A stretch of DNA of 47,608 nucleotides from Hydrogenophaga sp. (lineage in GTDB: Bacteria > Pseudomonadota > Gammaproteobacteria > Burkholderiales > Burkholderiaceae_C). Numbering within the stretch: position 1 is the first letter of the stretch; each line of letters begins with the position of its first letter. The notes beneath the pieces are model-generated. The model was given only the letters and a program-made list of their open reading frames with translations, made no database searches and was not told the origin of the DNA. The stretch is taken from assembly GCA_020723845.1 (NCBI GenBank), contig DYIC01000008.1, positions 1 to 47,608 on the forward strand. Direction: 5' to 3'. Position numbers and translations under genes: made by a program. Positions 36,009 to 45,356 of the stretch are shown here, in pieces.

Positions 36009-36568
36009 TCAAGCCACCGGCTCAGCGCGACACGCCGCGGCCCAGCGGTGAACGCCGCGGCCTCGTCATCGTGCACACTGGCCCGGGCAAGGGCAAAAGT
36101 ACCGCCGCGTTCGGGCTGGCGCTGCGCGCGCACGGACGGGGCAAGGCGGTCAAGATCTACCAGTTCATGAAGGTGCCGACCGCTCGTTTCGGCGAGCATC
36201 GCGTCTTTTCCCAACTCGGCATTCCGATCGAGGGGTTGGGTGACGGGTTTAGCTGGAAAAGCCGCGATCTGGCGCATTCTGCGCAGCTGGCGCTCGACGG
36301 CTGGACCAAAGCCGAGGCGACCATCGAGGCAGGGGCGCACTTCATGGTCGTGCTGGACGAAATCATGTATCCGTTGCGCTACGGCTGGGTGCCATTGGCG
36401 CGGGTGTTGGACTGTCTTCGGCGCCGCCCGGCGGGCGTGACCGTTGTGTTGACCGGCCGCCACGCGCCTGAGGAGCTGATCGAGCTGGCCGACACCGTCA
36501 CCGAGATGACACTGATCAAACACCATTTTCAGGCGGGTGTGCCCGCCCAGCGTGGCATCGAAGACTGA
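35999..36568 (+). CDS. cobO: Cob(I)yrinic acid a,c-diamide adenosyltransferase
   Basis: A 189-residue CobO/BtuR-type adenosyltransferase that attaches the 5'-deoxyadenosyl group from ATP to reduced corrinoids. The P-loop-like VHTGPGKGKSTAAFGLALRA is at residues 25-44. The segment KIYQFMKVP is near 52-60 and VLDEIMYPLRYGWV near 118-131. CAGGAGG is placed right before the ATG, and the start overlaps the end of cobF. It needs Co(I), so a reductase (CobR-like) must exist elsewhere. Confidence 0.95.
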   Translation: MELIKPPAQRDTPRPSGERRGLVIVHTGPGKGKSTAAFGLALRAHGRGKAVKIYQFMKVPTARFGEHRVFSQLGIPIEGLGDGFSWKSRDLAHSAQLALDGWTKAEATIEAGAHFMVVLDEIMYPLRYGWVPLARVLDCLRRRPAGVTVVLTGRHAPEELIELADTVTEMTLIKHHFQAGVPAQRGIED

Positions 36569-36615
36569 AAAAACCCCGCAGCCCTATCCCAACGACTCCA
36601 CCGAGGCATCACCCT

Positions 36616-37698
36616 ATGCATGTGCGCAAGATCCCCACCACGATCGTCACCGGCTTTCTGGGGGCTGGTAAAACCACGCTGCTGCGCCATCTGTTGACCC
36701 ACGCACAGGGACGCCGCATCGCGCTCATCGTCAATGAATTTGGTGAGCTGGGCATCGATGGCGAGCTGTTGCGCGGCTGTGGCATCGGTTGTGACGAGAG
36801 CGGTCAGCCCAACGGCGAGATGATCGAATTGGCCAATGGTTGTCTGTGCTGCACCGTCCAGGAGGAGTTCGCGCCCGCGATGGAGCGGTTGGCGGCGCGC
36901 CGCGATCGCATCGACCACCTGGTCATCGAAACCTCCGGGCTGGCGCTGCCCAAGCCTCTGGTGCAAGCATTTCAGTGGCCCACGCTCAAACATGCCTTCA
37001 CCGTCGATGCGGTGGTCACCGTGGTCGACGCCCCCGCGGTCGCCGAGGGGCGTTTTGCCGACGACCCGGTGGCGGTGCAGGCCCAGCGCCAAGCGGACGA
37101 AAACCTCGATCACGAATCGCCGTTGGCGGAGTTGTATGCCGATCAGCTCGCCACTGCCGACTTGGTTGTCGTCAACAAAGTCGATGCACTGCCACCCGAG
37201 GCACTCGCGGGGGTGCTACGAAGTGTGCGTGCTCACACGGCGCCGGGGGTGCAGTGCGTCTTGAGTCAACACGGTCAGCTGGATCCAGATGTGCTGCTGG
37301 GTCTTCAGCGGGCGGTGGAAGACGTCATCGACACCCGGCGTACCCACCACGACGAGGAGGATGACCACGATCACGACGCTTTTGACTCGCTGGTGCTGAC
37401 GCTGAACGTGCGCGATCGCACGCAGCTGCTACAGGCCTTGCAGGCCTGCGTGCTGGCCTGGCCGATTTACCGCATCAAAGGCTTCGTGGCGCTGCCTGGG
37501 GCAGCGATGCGGCTCGTCGTGCAAGGCGTGGGGCAACGGTTCGATAGCCACTTCGATCGGCCGTGGCGGGCCGATGAGCCACGCGTGAGCCGCCTGGTCT
37601 TCATCGGCCGCGATTTGGCGCGCGACGGAATCGAGGCACTGCTGCGGCAGCGCTTGGGCGCCGATGCGGTGCACGTGGGCGAGTCGACACCAGCATAA
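36616..37698 (+). CDS. cobW: CobW GTP-dependent metallochaperone
   Basis: A 360-residue COG0523 GTPase, thought to deliver cobalt to the cobaltochelatase. The P-loop GFLGAGKTT is at residues 13-21, the switch segment [13 protein letters not shown] at 39-51, and the metal motif CLCC at 76-79, with NKVD near 186-189. An acidic/histidine stretch [11 protein letters not shown] near 243-253 links to the C-terminal CobW_C domain and probably also binds metal. It lies directly before cobN, 18 bases away, as in other aerobic clusters. The 47-base gap after cobO holds no recognised regulatory element. Confidence 0.95.
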   Translation: MHVRKIPTTIVTGFLGAGKTTLLRHLLTHAQGRRIALIVNEFGELGIDGELLRGCGIGCDESGQPNGEMIELANGCLCCTVQEEFAPAMERLAARRDRIDHLVIETSGLALPKPLVQAFQWPTLKHAFTVDAVVTVVDAPAVAEGRFADDPVAVQAQRQADENLDHESPLAELYADQLATADLVVVNKVDALPPEALAGVLRSVRAHTAPGVQCVLSQHGQLDPDVLLGLQRAVEDVIDTRRTHHDEEDDHDHDAFDSLVLTLNVRDRTQLLQALQACVLAWPIYRIKGFVALPGAAMRLVVQGVGQRFDSHFDRPWRADEPRVSRLVFIGRDLARDGIEALLRQRLGADAVHVGESTPA

Positions 37699-37716
37699 CG
37701 AGCGACAGGTTGCCCT

Positions 37717-40700
37717 ATGCACGTGCTCGCTGCTCGCCCCGGGGGCTTCGTCGATGATGGCGCAGCCGGCGTGGTGCGCGTGTCGCAATCGCCCGGCGAC
37801 ATCGTGGTGCTCAGCGCAGCGGACACCACGCTGTCGTTGCTGGCCGAGGCGGTGCAGGCACTGCCCGAGACAGCGCCGCGCGTGCGATTGACCAATTTGA
37901 TGGCGCTGCGCCAGCCCGCCTCGGTCGATTGGTATATCGACGACGTGTTGAGCCATGCGCGCGCCATCGTCATCGATCATCTGGGGGCCGCAGCTGACTG
38001 GGCTTATCTGGTCGAGCGCGTGACGGCCATGGCACAGCGCCAGGGCCAGTGGGTGGCGCTCTTTTCAGGAGACATGCAGGAGGATGCGCAGCTCCTGTTG
38101 CGCTCGAGCGCGGGTGTCGCCGACAGTCGGCTGCTGTGGCGATATCTGCGTGAGGGCGGTCGCGTCAACGCGCAGCGGTTTTTTGCCACCATCCTGCACC
38201 GTGTTTGGGGGATCGGCCTTCCGCCCGATCCCCCCGAGCCCATGCCAGAGGTTTTTCCGTATCAGCCGGCCACGGCGCTGCCCCGCGTCGATACACAAGC
38301 ACCGACGGCGTTGCTCGTGCTCTACCGTGCGCATGTGTTGGCCGGCAATACCGGCGTTTTCGATCGCCTCATGCAGGCGTTGGCGGAGCGGGGATTGCAG
38401 GTGCGCGCGTGGGCGGTGGACTCACTCAAATCTTGCGCTGCGCAATCCGCGCTGCGTGCCGCCGTCGCGTCGCAACCGGTCGATATCGTGCTCAACACGA
38501 CGGCATTTGCCGCTGGCGGTGGCGATGGTGACGGGGACGAGACCTGTCCATGGTGGGGTGACGCCCCCGTCCTCCAGCTGATCACCGCCGGCAGCAGCCG
38601 CGAGCGCTGGGCCCAGGATCCGCACGGCTTGTCGCCGCGCGACCAAGCGATGCACGTGGTGTTGCCAGAGGTCGATGGGCGCATCATCACGCGGGCCATC
38701 AGCTTCAAAGGCACGGGCTGGCGTTGCGAAAGGGCCGAGGTGGATGTGGCGCGCTATGAAGCCGCGTTCGACCGCATCGACTTTGTGGCAGAGCTGGCGC
38801 GTCGGTGGTGTCGGCTGCGCAGACAACCTCCCCATCGCCTGCGGTTGGCCTTCATCTTGGCCAACTATCCTTGCGACGATGCGCGCATCGGCCACGCCGT
38901 CGGGTTGGATACGCCTGCATCGCTGTTGGCCATCCTCGATGCCTTGCGCGAGCAGGGCGTCGATGTGGGGGATCTGCCAGCGGATGGACAGCGGCTCATG
39001 GCGTTGTTGCAACAGAGCGTCACCCACAGTTTGGAGGCCAACCCGATGCGCCCGGCTGTCCAAAGCCTGGCGCTGCAAGACTACGAGCGTTCTTTGTCCT
39101 CGTTGCCCGCAGCGCTGCGCGCGCAGGTGGACGCCCTGTGGGGACCGCCGCAGTGTGACCCCATGGTGCGACAGGGGCGCATCATGATTCCTGGTTTGCG
39201 GCTGGGGCGAGTATTCGTGGGAATTCAGCCTCCGCGCGGGCGCGACATCGATCTTGTGCGCACCTACCACGATGCCGATCTGGTGCCGCCCCATGCGTAT
39301 CTGGCCTTCTACGTCTGGCTGCGCGAGCATTGGCAGGCCGATGCCATCGTGCACGTAGGCAAACACGGCAACCTGGAATGGTTGCCCGGTAAAAGCGTGG
39401 CGCTGGGGCAGGGGTGCTGGCCCGACTGGGTATTGGGGCCGATGCCCCATTTGTACCCGTTCATCGTCAACGATCCGGGGGAAGGGTGCCAGGCCAAACG
39501 GCGCACGCAGGCGGTCATCGTCGACCATCTCATGCCACCCTTGACGCGCGCCGAAACCTACGGCCTGCTGCAGGCCATCGAGCGAACGATGGACGAGTAC
39601 TACGAGGCGTTGCTGCTGGACCCGCGCCGCGCGCAGCGCCTGCGGGAGCGCATTCTGGACGACGTCCTGCAGCACCAACTGCACCGTGATCTGGGGTTCG
39701 AGACGCCCGCCGACGAGGGGCAGCGCGTTGCCCTGTTGCAGCGTCTGGACGCGTATTTGTGCGACATCAAAGAAAGTCAAATTCGGCAAGGGCTGCACAT
39801 TTTCGGGCGCTCTCCGCAGGGCCCTGCGCGTCTCGAGACCCTGATGGCGCTGGTCCGGTTTCCCCGCGGTTCTGGCATGGAACAGGACAGCCTTTTGCGC
39901 GCCCTGGCAGCCGATCTCGGGCTGGAAGGCTACGATCCCTTGCAGGCCGAAGCGGCAGCGCCGTGGCAGGGATCGCGCCCCGCTCCCCTAGTGGCCGTCC
40001 ACGATGGCCCGTGGCGCCACCATGGCCATACCCGCGAGCGCCTAGAGCGGCTCGCCCTGCAGGCGCTGGCCGAGCCATGCCGGTTCGACCCGGCCCAGTG
40101 GCCGCGCACTTGCGCTGTGCTGTCGGACGCCCTGGGTCGAGTGGCGCCCCGGTTGGACGCTTGCGGTCGGCAGGAAATGACCCAGTTGTTGTCCGGTCTG
40201 CGGGGGCAATTCGTCCCGCCTGGTCCCAGCGGTGCACCGTCGCGCGGGCGTATCGATGTGTTGCCCACCGGCCGCAATTTTTATGCTGTCGATACCCGGG
40301 CCGTGCCCACGCCTACGGCTTGGGCCATGGGAATGCAGGCGGCCCAGCGGCTCGTCGAGCGGCACCTGCAAGACCACGGCACCTATCCCGAAAGCGTGGG
40401 CATGTCCGTCTGGGGCACGAGCACCATGCGCACCGGTGGCGAGGATTTTGCGCAGGCGCTGGCCCTGCTCGGCGTGCGGCCCCGTTGGGCGGAGGGCAGT
40501 GGTCGTGTCGTGGACATCGAGGTCTTGCCCATGAGCATCACGCAGCGTCCGCGCATCGACGTGACATTGCGGATCTCGGGTTTTTTTCGTGACGCATTTC
40601 CCGCCTTGATCGATTTGTTCGATGTTGCGGTGCAAGCGGTCGCCGCCATCCCCCCAGAGGATGAGCCCGACGAGGTCAACCCGATACGGTTGCGCGTGCA

Positions 40701-41499
40701 ACGCGAGGCGGGGCTGGCTCGAGCGCACGGGGAGGACTCCCGTGAGGCGTGGCGAAGGGCGACTTGGCGCGTGTTTGGTCCGCGCTTGGGGGACTATGGC
40801 AATGGTATCCAGGAACGCATTCAGAGCGGGCGCTGGCGCGCGCGTGACGAGCTGGCCCAAGCCTTCGTCAACGCCAGCGCCTACGCCTATGGACAGGGCC
40901 AGCACGGCGCCCCGGCGCACCATTCGTTCATGCAGCGCATGGCCGCGGTCGATGTGGTCGTGCACAATCAGGACAACCGCGAGCACGATATTCTCGATTC
41001 GGACGGTTATTACCCCTTTCTGGGGGGCATGGCTGCCGCCAGCACATGGCTGCGCGGCCAGGCGCCAGCGGTCTATCATGGCGATGCCAGTGTGCCTGGC
41101 GCGCCTCGCATCCGGACCCTGGCCGAGGAACTGGCGCGTGTCGTGCGGGCGCGCGCCGTCAATCCGAAATGGGTGGCTGCCATGCGCCAACACGGCTATC
41201 GCGGGGCGGCCGAGATGGCTTCGACCGTCGATCTGCTGTTTGGCTTTGGCGCGACCACGGGCTTGGTGGCTGACCACCAATACGCCCTCATGGCGGATAC
41301 CTATGTTCTCGATCCTGTCAACCAGGCTTTTCTGCAGCAAGTCAACCCGCAAGCCCTGCGCAGCTTGGGGCTGCGCTTGCTAGAGGCCATCCAGCGCGGT
41401 TTGTGGCGAGACGGCGGCGCCTACGCCGAACGACTGCGCGAGGCGCTGCTGTGGCTGGATGACGCCATGGAAAACAACCCTTCGGTGAACCCCCTGTGA
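37717..41499 (+). CDS. cobN: Cobaltochelatase large subunit
   Basis: A 1260-residue CobN, the corrin-binding catalytic subunit that inserts cobalt into hydrogenobyrinate a,c-diamide with ATP hydrolysed by its AAA partner. It is homologous to magnesium-chelatase H. Family landmarks include GIQPPRGRDIDLVRTYHDAD, VHVGKHGNLEWLPGKSVALG, VNDPGEGCQAKRRTQAVIVD, NFYAVDTRAVPTPTAW, and YPESVGMSVWGTSTMRTGGE. The length matches the CobN norm (about 1250-1275). The frame is intact throughout. Its stop codon overlaps the GTG start of the ChlI-like gene (GTGA). Confidence 0.96.
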   Translation: MHVLAARPGGFVDDGAAGVVRVSQSPGDIVVLSAADTTLSLLAEAVQALPETAPRVRLTNLMALRQPASVDWYIDDVLSHARAIVIDHLGAAADWAYLVERVTAMAQRQGQWVALFSGDMQEDAQLLLRSSAGVADSRLLWRYLREGGRVNAQRFFATILHRVWGIGLPPDPPEPMPEVFPYQPATALPRVDTQAPTALLVLYRAHVLAGNTGVFDRLMQALAERGLQVRAWAVDSLKSCAAQSALRAAVASQPVDIVLNTTAFAAGGGDGDGDETCPWWGDAPVLQLITAGSSRERWAQDPHGLSPRDQAMHVVLPEVDGRIITRAISFKGTGWRCERAEVDVARYEAAFDRIDFVAELARRWCRLRRQPPHRLRLAFILANYPCDDARIGHAVGLDTPASLLAILDALREQGVDVGDLPADGQRLMALLQQSVTHSLEANPMRPAVQSLALQDYERSLSSLPAALRAQVDALWGPPQCDPMVRQGRIMIPGLRLGRVFVGIQPPRGRDIDLVRTYHDADLVPPHAYLAFYVWLREHWQADAIVHVGKHGNLEWLPGKSVALGQGCWPDWVLGPMPHLYPFIVNDPGEGCQAKRRTQAVIVDHLMPPLTRAETYGLLQAIERTMDEYYEALLLDPRRAQRLRERILDDVLQHQLHRDLGFETPADEGQRVALLQRLDAYLCDIKESQIRQGLHIFGRSPQGPARLETLMALVRFPRGSGMEQDSLLRALAADLGLEGYDPLQAEAAAPWQGSRPAPLVAVHDGPWRHHGHTRERLERLALQALAEPCRFDPAQWPRTCAVLSDALGRVAPRLDACGRQEMTQLLSGLRGQFVPPGPSGAPSRGRIDVLPTGRNFYAVDTRAVPTPTAWAMGMQAAQRLVERHLQDHGTYPESVGMSVWGTSTMRTGGEDFAQALALLGVRPRWAEGSGRVVDIEVLPMSITQRPRIDVTLRISGFFRDAFPALIDLFDVAVQAVAAIPPEDEPDEVNPIRLRVQREAGLARAHGEDSREAWRRATWRVFGPRLGDYGNGIQERIQSGRWRARDELAQAFVNASAYAYGQGQHGAPAHHSFMQRMAAVDVVVHNQDNREHDILDSDGYYPFLGGMAAASTWLRGQAPAVYHGDASVPGAPRIRTLAEELARVVRARAVNPKWVAAMRQHGYRGAAEMASTVDLLFGFGATTGLVADHQYALMADTYVLDPVNQAFLQQVNPQALRSLGLRLLEAIQRGLWRDGGAYAERLREALLWLDDAMENNPSVNPL

Positions 41500-42593
41500 A
41501 CACCTCCCCACCTTTGGTCGACGACATGTCGGCGGCGCCCTCTTTCCCTTTTACCGCGCTCGTTGGGCAGCCAAGGTTGCAGCTGGCGTTGTTGTTGGCG
41601 GCCATCGATCCCGGTTTGGGGGGAGTGCTCGTCAGCGGCCCCCGCGGAACGGCGAAATCCACCGCAGCGCGCGCGTTGGCCCAGTTGCTCCCGGATGCCC
41701 CGTTCGTGACCTTGCCACTGAGCGCCACGCTCGAGCAGGTCGTGGGGACGCTGGACGTGGAGGGGGCGTTGCGCGACGGCAGCGTAAGGCTGGCGCCGGG
41801 TCTGTTGGCCCGCGCGCACGGCGGGGTGCTCTACGTGGACGAGGTCAACCTGTTGTCCGATGCATTGGTCGACGCCATGCTCGACGTCGCGGCCAGCGGC
41901 GTCAACATCGTGGAGCGCGACGGCGTGTCGCATCGCCATGCGGCGCGGTTTGTTTTGGTGGGCACCATGAATCCCGAAGAGGGCGAATTGCGCCCCCAGT
42001 TGTTGGATCGATTCGGTTTGTTCGTGGCACTGGACAACCCGTCCGATCCGAGTGTGCGGGCGGCGATCGTGCGCGCACGGCTGGCGTACGAGGCCGATCC
42101 GGCGGCGTTCGCGCGCCAGCATGCCGACCAACAGGCGACTTGGCGGCAGCGCTTGCAGCGAGCGCGAGCCTTGCTGCCCGCGCTGTCTTGGTCGGACGAG
42201 GTATTTCAGGTGGCCGCCACACTCGCTCATCGAGCCCAGGTCGATGGTGTCAGAGGTGATTTGGTGTTGCTCAAGGCCTCCCGTGCACACGCAGTGTGGC
42301 TGGGTCGCGAGTGCATCACACCCGAGGATGTGCATGCTGTCGCTGACATGGCGCTGGCGCACCGGCGATCGGCATCGTCCCCGGCCCCAGCACCGCAGCC
42401 GGTGACGAACGCGGCGCGCGTTTGGGGAGGCGCTCCGGAGGCGCTTACCGGCAGTGTCGGGGACGCCGCGCGCGCCAGCGAGGAGGGCGCTGTTGCCGCT
42501 GATGGCCATGACGGCTGGGGCGCACTCCCCCCGCAGCCCGTCGACAGGATGGGGTCTGTCGCGTGGAAGGGCTGGCCCATAAAAAAGGCGTGA
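41496..42593 (+). CDS. AAA ATPase chelatase subunit, ChlI/BchI-like
   Basis: A 365-residue AAA+ protein resembling the I subunit of magnesium chelatase; here it most likely powers CobN. The N-terminus FPFTALVGQPRLQLALLLAA resembles BchI. Walker A GPRGTAKST is at residues 48-56, Walker B VLYVDEVNLL at 111-120, and VGTMNPEEGELRPQLLDRFG near 150-169 holds sensor 1 and the arginine-finger region. After about residue 285 the chain becomes Pro/Ala-rich and low in complexity. Pseudomonas-type clusters also carry ChlI-like genes after cobN in place of CobS. The GTG start couples to the cobN stop; an ATG ten codons later is an alternative. Confidence 0.9.
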   Translation: MNTSPPLVDDMSAAPSFPFTALVGQPRLQLALLLAAIDPGLGGVLVSGPRGTAKSTAARALAQLLPDAPFVTLPLSATLEQVVGTLDVEGALRDGSVRLAPGLLARAHGGVLYVDEVNLLSDALVDAMLDVAASGVNIVERDGVSHRHAARFVLVGTMNPEEGELRPQLLDRFGLFVALDNPSDPSVRAAIVRARLAYEADPAAFARQHADQQATWRQRLQRARALLPALSWSDEVFQVAATLAHRAQVDGVRGDLVLLKASRAHAVWLGRECITPEDVHAVADMALAHRRSASSPAPAPQPVTNAARVWGGAPEALTGSVGDAARASEEGAVAADGHDGWGALPPQPVDRMGSVAWKGWPIKKA

Positions 42594-43315
42594 GCCACCC
42601 GGTGGGTCAGGCGCCTTGGGCGAGCAGCCTGCCGCGGTGGCCACGCCAATGGGCGGTGCGCCCCCAGGGGCAGTCGATGGGCCGATCGGAAGAATACGCC
42701 GACGGGGCAGTCGATTGGCCAGCGACGCTGCAGCGCAAAGGGCCGCAGCCCCTGCAGCTGCGGCACTTGAGGCGACGGCATCGCTTGCAGACACCCGCGG
42801 ATCTGCACTTGATCGTGATCGATCGTTCCGGTTCGATGGGCTGGAGCGGCAGAATCGCCCGTGCCAAGGCGTATGCCGCGGGTTTGCTCGAGCAGGCGCG
42901 CACCGCCGGTCAACAGGTCGCCCTACTGGCCCTTGGGGGGCAAGGGGTGGAGTGGATCCAGGCCCCCGCGTTTGCGCGACGTGCCTTCATCGAGCGGCTA
43001 CGCCCCGTGGGTTGTGGGGGCGGCACGCCGATGGAGGCCGCCCTGGCGCAAGCCGACGCGGCGCTGCGAGCCCATGCGCGCCGGTATCCGGGGGCGTTGC
43101 GCCACCTGTGGCTGCTGACTGACGGGAGGCTGCCCCGCATCCCGGCGCGCCCGCAGACGGCGCAGCGGATCTACATCGTGGATTTCGACGATGGCCGCAT
43201 TGCCGTGGGGCGTGCCCGATGGTGGGCCCAATGTTGGGGGGCCGCTTGGTTGCCCGGCAGTGACGGGTCTGCCGGTCTGGCTTGGCGATCCCCTGACGGA
43301 GTGGCACGCGAATGA
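42590..43315 (+). CDS. Short von Willebrand factor A protein, ChlD/CobT-like chelatase partner
   Basis: About 241 residues with one VWA domain (about residues 70-235). The MIDAS motif DRSGSMG has D78, S80 and S82, the conserved threonine is T146 in GGGTPM, and LLTDGR lies near 176-181. In metal chelatases such domains dock the AAA ring on the large subunit; CobT and ChlD are much longer because they add an AAA-like domain and an acidic linker, both missing here. The start is uncertain: GTG at 42590 couples to the previous stop (GTGA), while GTG at 42563 and ATG at 42677 are in frame. It ends in an ATGA overlap with cobD. Confidence 0.85.
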   Translation: MSHPVGQAPWASSLPRWPRQWAVRPQGQSMGRSEEYADGAVDWPATLQRKGPQPLQLRHLRRRHRLQTPADLHLIVIDRSGSMGWSGRIARAKAYAAGLLEQARTAGQQVALLALGGQGVEWIQAPAFARRAFIERLRPVGCGGGTPMEAALAQADAALRAHARRYPGALRHLWLLTDGRLPRIPARPQTAQRIYIVDFDDGRIAVGRARWWAQCWGAAWLPGSDGSAGLAWRSPDGVARE

Positions 43316-44334
43316 TGGATGGTCAGCCAGTGCTGGTGCCGTCACCCCACATGATCGGGGGCGGGCTGGCCATCGTGGTGGCATGGCTGATCGATGGGGT
43401 TTGGGGCGAGCCCCCAGCCCGTTGGCACCCCGTGGTTTGGATGGGGCGCTATTTGGCCTGGGCGGGCGCATGGGCGGCGCCGGCCGCCCCGGCACCGCCC
43501 GATGCGGCGCGCCGCGCCTGGTGGCGTGGTACGCTGGCCTGGTGGGCGGGCGCTGCCGTCGTGGTTGCCTGTGCCGTCGCGCTGCAGGCGGCCCTGGCGC
43601 GCCTGCCGAGCGTCTGGCAGGGGCTGCTGTTGGGTGTGTGCCTCAAGCCCATGTTCGCGTGGCGCATGCTGCGCGATGAAGTGGCCGCGGTGGAGGCGGC
43701 GCTGGCGCGGTCGCTGTCTGCCGGGCGTGCGCAGGTGCAGCGGCTCGTCAGCCGCGATGTGCACACACTCGACGAAGCCGATGTGCGCGGCGCGGCGCTG
43801 TCGACGCTGGCGGAAAATCTCAACGATTCGGTGGTCGCGCCGCTGCTGTGGTTTGCCGTGGCGGGGTTGCCGGGGGCAGCGCTCTACCGCTACGCCAACA
43901 CGGCAGATGCGATGTGGGGCTACCGGGGGCCACGCGGCGGGCGGGATTGGACGTGGGCGGGGCGCTGGGCGGCCCGCACCGATGACGTGCTGTCGTGGCT
44001 TCCCGCGCGGCTGACCGCGCTGCTGCTGTGGGGCACGCGTCCCCGCTGTGCGTCGGCCCCCACAAAGGGGCACACGTGGCGTTGGCGCCAATTGCGCGCG
44101 CAGGCGCGTCGCACGCCGTCGCCCAACGGTGGCTGGCCCATGGCCGCTTTGGCCCTCGGGTTGGGGGTTGGTTTGCGCAAGCCGGGCGTGTATGTGCTGA
44201 ATGAGGCCGGGCGTGCGCCCCAGCCCGCCGATACCGCATGCGCACTGCGCTGGTGTCAGTCGGTGGTATCGCTGCTGGCAGTGGGGGCGCTGGTGGCCCT
44301 GCTGGCCGGCCTGTCCGCGGAGGGATGGAGATGA
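43312..44334 (+). CDS. cobD: Adenosylcobinamide-phosphate synthase (CbiB type)
   Basis: A 340-residue integral membrane enzyme (CobD in aerobic naming, CbiB in Salmonella) that joins aminopropanol phosphate to adenosylcobyric acid. Family segments are LIDGVWGEPPARWHPVVWMG near residues 26-45, LVSRDVHTLDEADVRGAAL near 144-162, AENLNDSVVAPLLWF near 167-181, and YRYANTADAMWGYR near 191-204. Several hydrophobic helices are present, including one at each end. Coupled to both neighbours by ATGA. Its product goes to CobU and then to the cobalamin synthase, which is not seen here. Confidence 0.94.
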   Translation: MMDGQPVLVPSPHMIGGGLAIVVAWLIDGVWGEPPARWHPVVWMGRYLAWAGAWAAPAAPAPPDAARRAWWRGTLAWWAGAAVVVACAVALQAALARLPSVWQGLLLGVCLKPMFAWRMLRDEVAAVEAALARSLSAGRAQVQRLVSRDVHTLDEADVRGAALSTLAENLNDSVVAPLLWFAVAGLPGAALYRYANTADAMWGYRGPRGGRDWTWAGRWAARTDDVLSWLPARLTALLLWGTRPRCASAPTKGHTWRWRQLRAQARRTPSPNGGWPMAALALGLGVGLRKPGVYVLNEAGRAPQPADTACALRWCQSVVSLLAVGALVALLAGLSAEGWR

Positions 44335-45356
44335 GGAGAGAGGGTGTGCCCACAGCCACGCCCACGCACGGTGGCCCCGATGCAGCGGGCGTGGCACGGT
44401 GGGATTTTTCCACCAACGCCAACGCCTGCGGCCCCTGGTCGGTTGCGCTGGCGGCGGTACAGGGCGCGGATGCCGACCGGTACCCCGACCCCGCCTACAC
44501 CGCGTTGCGGGCGCAGCTGGCGCAGCGCCACGGTGTGTCTCCCGAACGGGTGTTGATCGCGGCCAGCGCGAGCGAGGCCATCCGGCGCGTGACCGCCTGG
44601 GGCGCGCGCCGTGGGGCTCGCTGCGTGTGGGTGCCCGAGCACGGCTACGGTGAGTATGCCGCCGCAGCGGCGAGCTGGGGCTTGGCGTGCGCGGCCCAGC
44701 CGGCATCGGCGGACGTGGTGTGGCTGTGCGATCCCGGTAGCCCGCTGGGAGAAGAGGAACCCCCCGCACGGGTGCACGCGGCCCAAAGCGCAGCCGGGGC
44801 GGGCGCCGCTGTGGTGGTCGATCTGGCCTATGACCCGCTGCGCCTGTCGGGCCAAAGCTTCACCACCCGTTGGGGGGCTGACTGGCTGTGGCAGTTGTGG
44901 TCGCCCAACAAGGCGCTGGGGCTGACGGGCGTGCGCGGCGCGTACCTGATCGCGCCTGCCGGTGCCGAGCCGATGGTCGCCGAATTGCAGGCCTTGGCGC
45001 CCTCGTGGCCAGTTGGAGCGCACGGGGTGGCCATGCTCGAGGCCTGGTGTGACCCCGCGTGCGAGCCGTGGTTGCTGACGTGCCGAGCGACCCTGGCGCA
45101 GTGGCGTGACGCGCTGGCCGAACGTTTGTGCGGCCTGGGCTGGGCCGTGCGCCCGAGCGCGGCGCCGTTTTTCGTCGCGCGGCCGCCGCAGCCCATCGAT
45201 GTCCATGCGTTGCGCGCGCACGGGGTCAAGCTGCGCGATGCCACCTCGTTTGGCCTGCCCGGCTGGTGGCGTCTGAGCGCCCAGCCACCCGCGGCCGTGG
45301 ACGCCCTGCAGCGAGCGCTGCGGGCCGAGGCAGCCGAAGTGGGGAGGGCGGCATGA
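44331..45356 (+). CDS. cobC: Threonine-phosphate decarboxylase-like PLP enzyme
   Basis: A 341-residue fold-type I PLP enzyme (CobC in Pseudomonas denitrificans, CobD in Salmonella). It makes (R)-1-aminopropan-2-ol phosphate for the linker arm. It has WDFSTNANACGP near residues 24-35, the PLP-lysine K194 in WSPNKALGLTGVRGAYL, and VVDLAYDPLRLSG near 162-174. The N-terminal FSTNANA replaces the common FSxNxNP. It is close to family length (about 335-365). The ATG overlaps the cobD stop (ATGA); another ATG two codons upstream is possible. Confidence 0.92.
   Translation: MRREGVPTATPTHGGPDAAGVARWDFSTNANACGPWSVALAAVQGADADRYPDPAYTALRAQLAQRHGVSPERVLIAASASEAIRRVTAWGARRGARCVWVPEHGYGEYAAAAASWGLACAAQPASADVVWLCDPGSPLGEEEPPARVHAAQSAAGAGAAVVVDLAYDPLRLSGQSFTTRWGADWLWQLWSPNKALGLTGVRGAYLIAPAGAEPMVAELQALAPSWPVGAHGVAMLEAWCDPACEPWLLTCRATLAQWRDALAERLCGLGWAVRPSAAPFFVARPPQPIDVHALRAHGVKLRDATSFGLPGWWRLSAQPPAAVDALQRALRAEAAEVGRAA

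Noticed and set aside
36569-36615. A-run followed by CCCCGC in the cobO-cobW gap, considered as a terminator or second riboswitch
   Set aside because: No complementary arm lies nearby and the gap is far too short for a cobalamin aptamer.
38422-39798. 458-residue minus-strand frame inside cobN
   Set aside because: cobN is intact and covers the region; the antisense frame shows no recognisable domain.
42227-42913. 228-residue minus-strand frame across the ChlI/VWA junction
   Set aside because: Arg/Pro/Ala-rich shadow translation; the coupled plus-strand genes explain the DNA.
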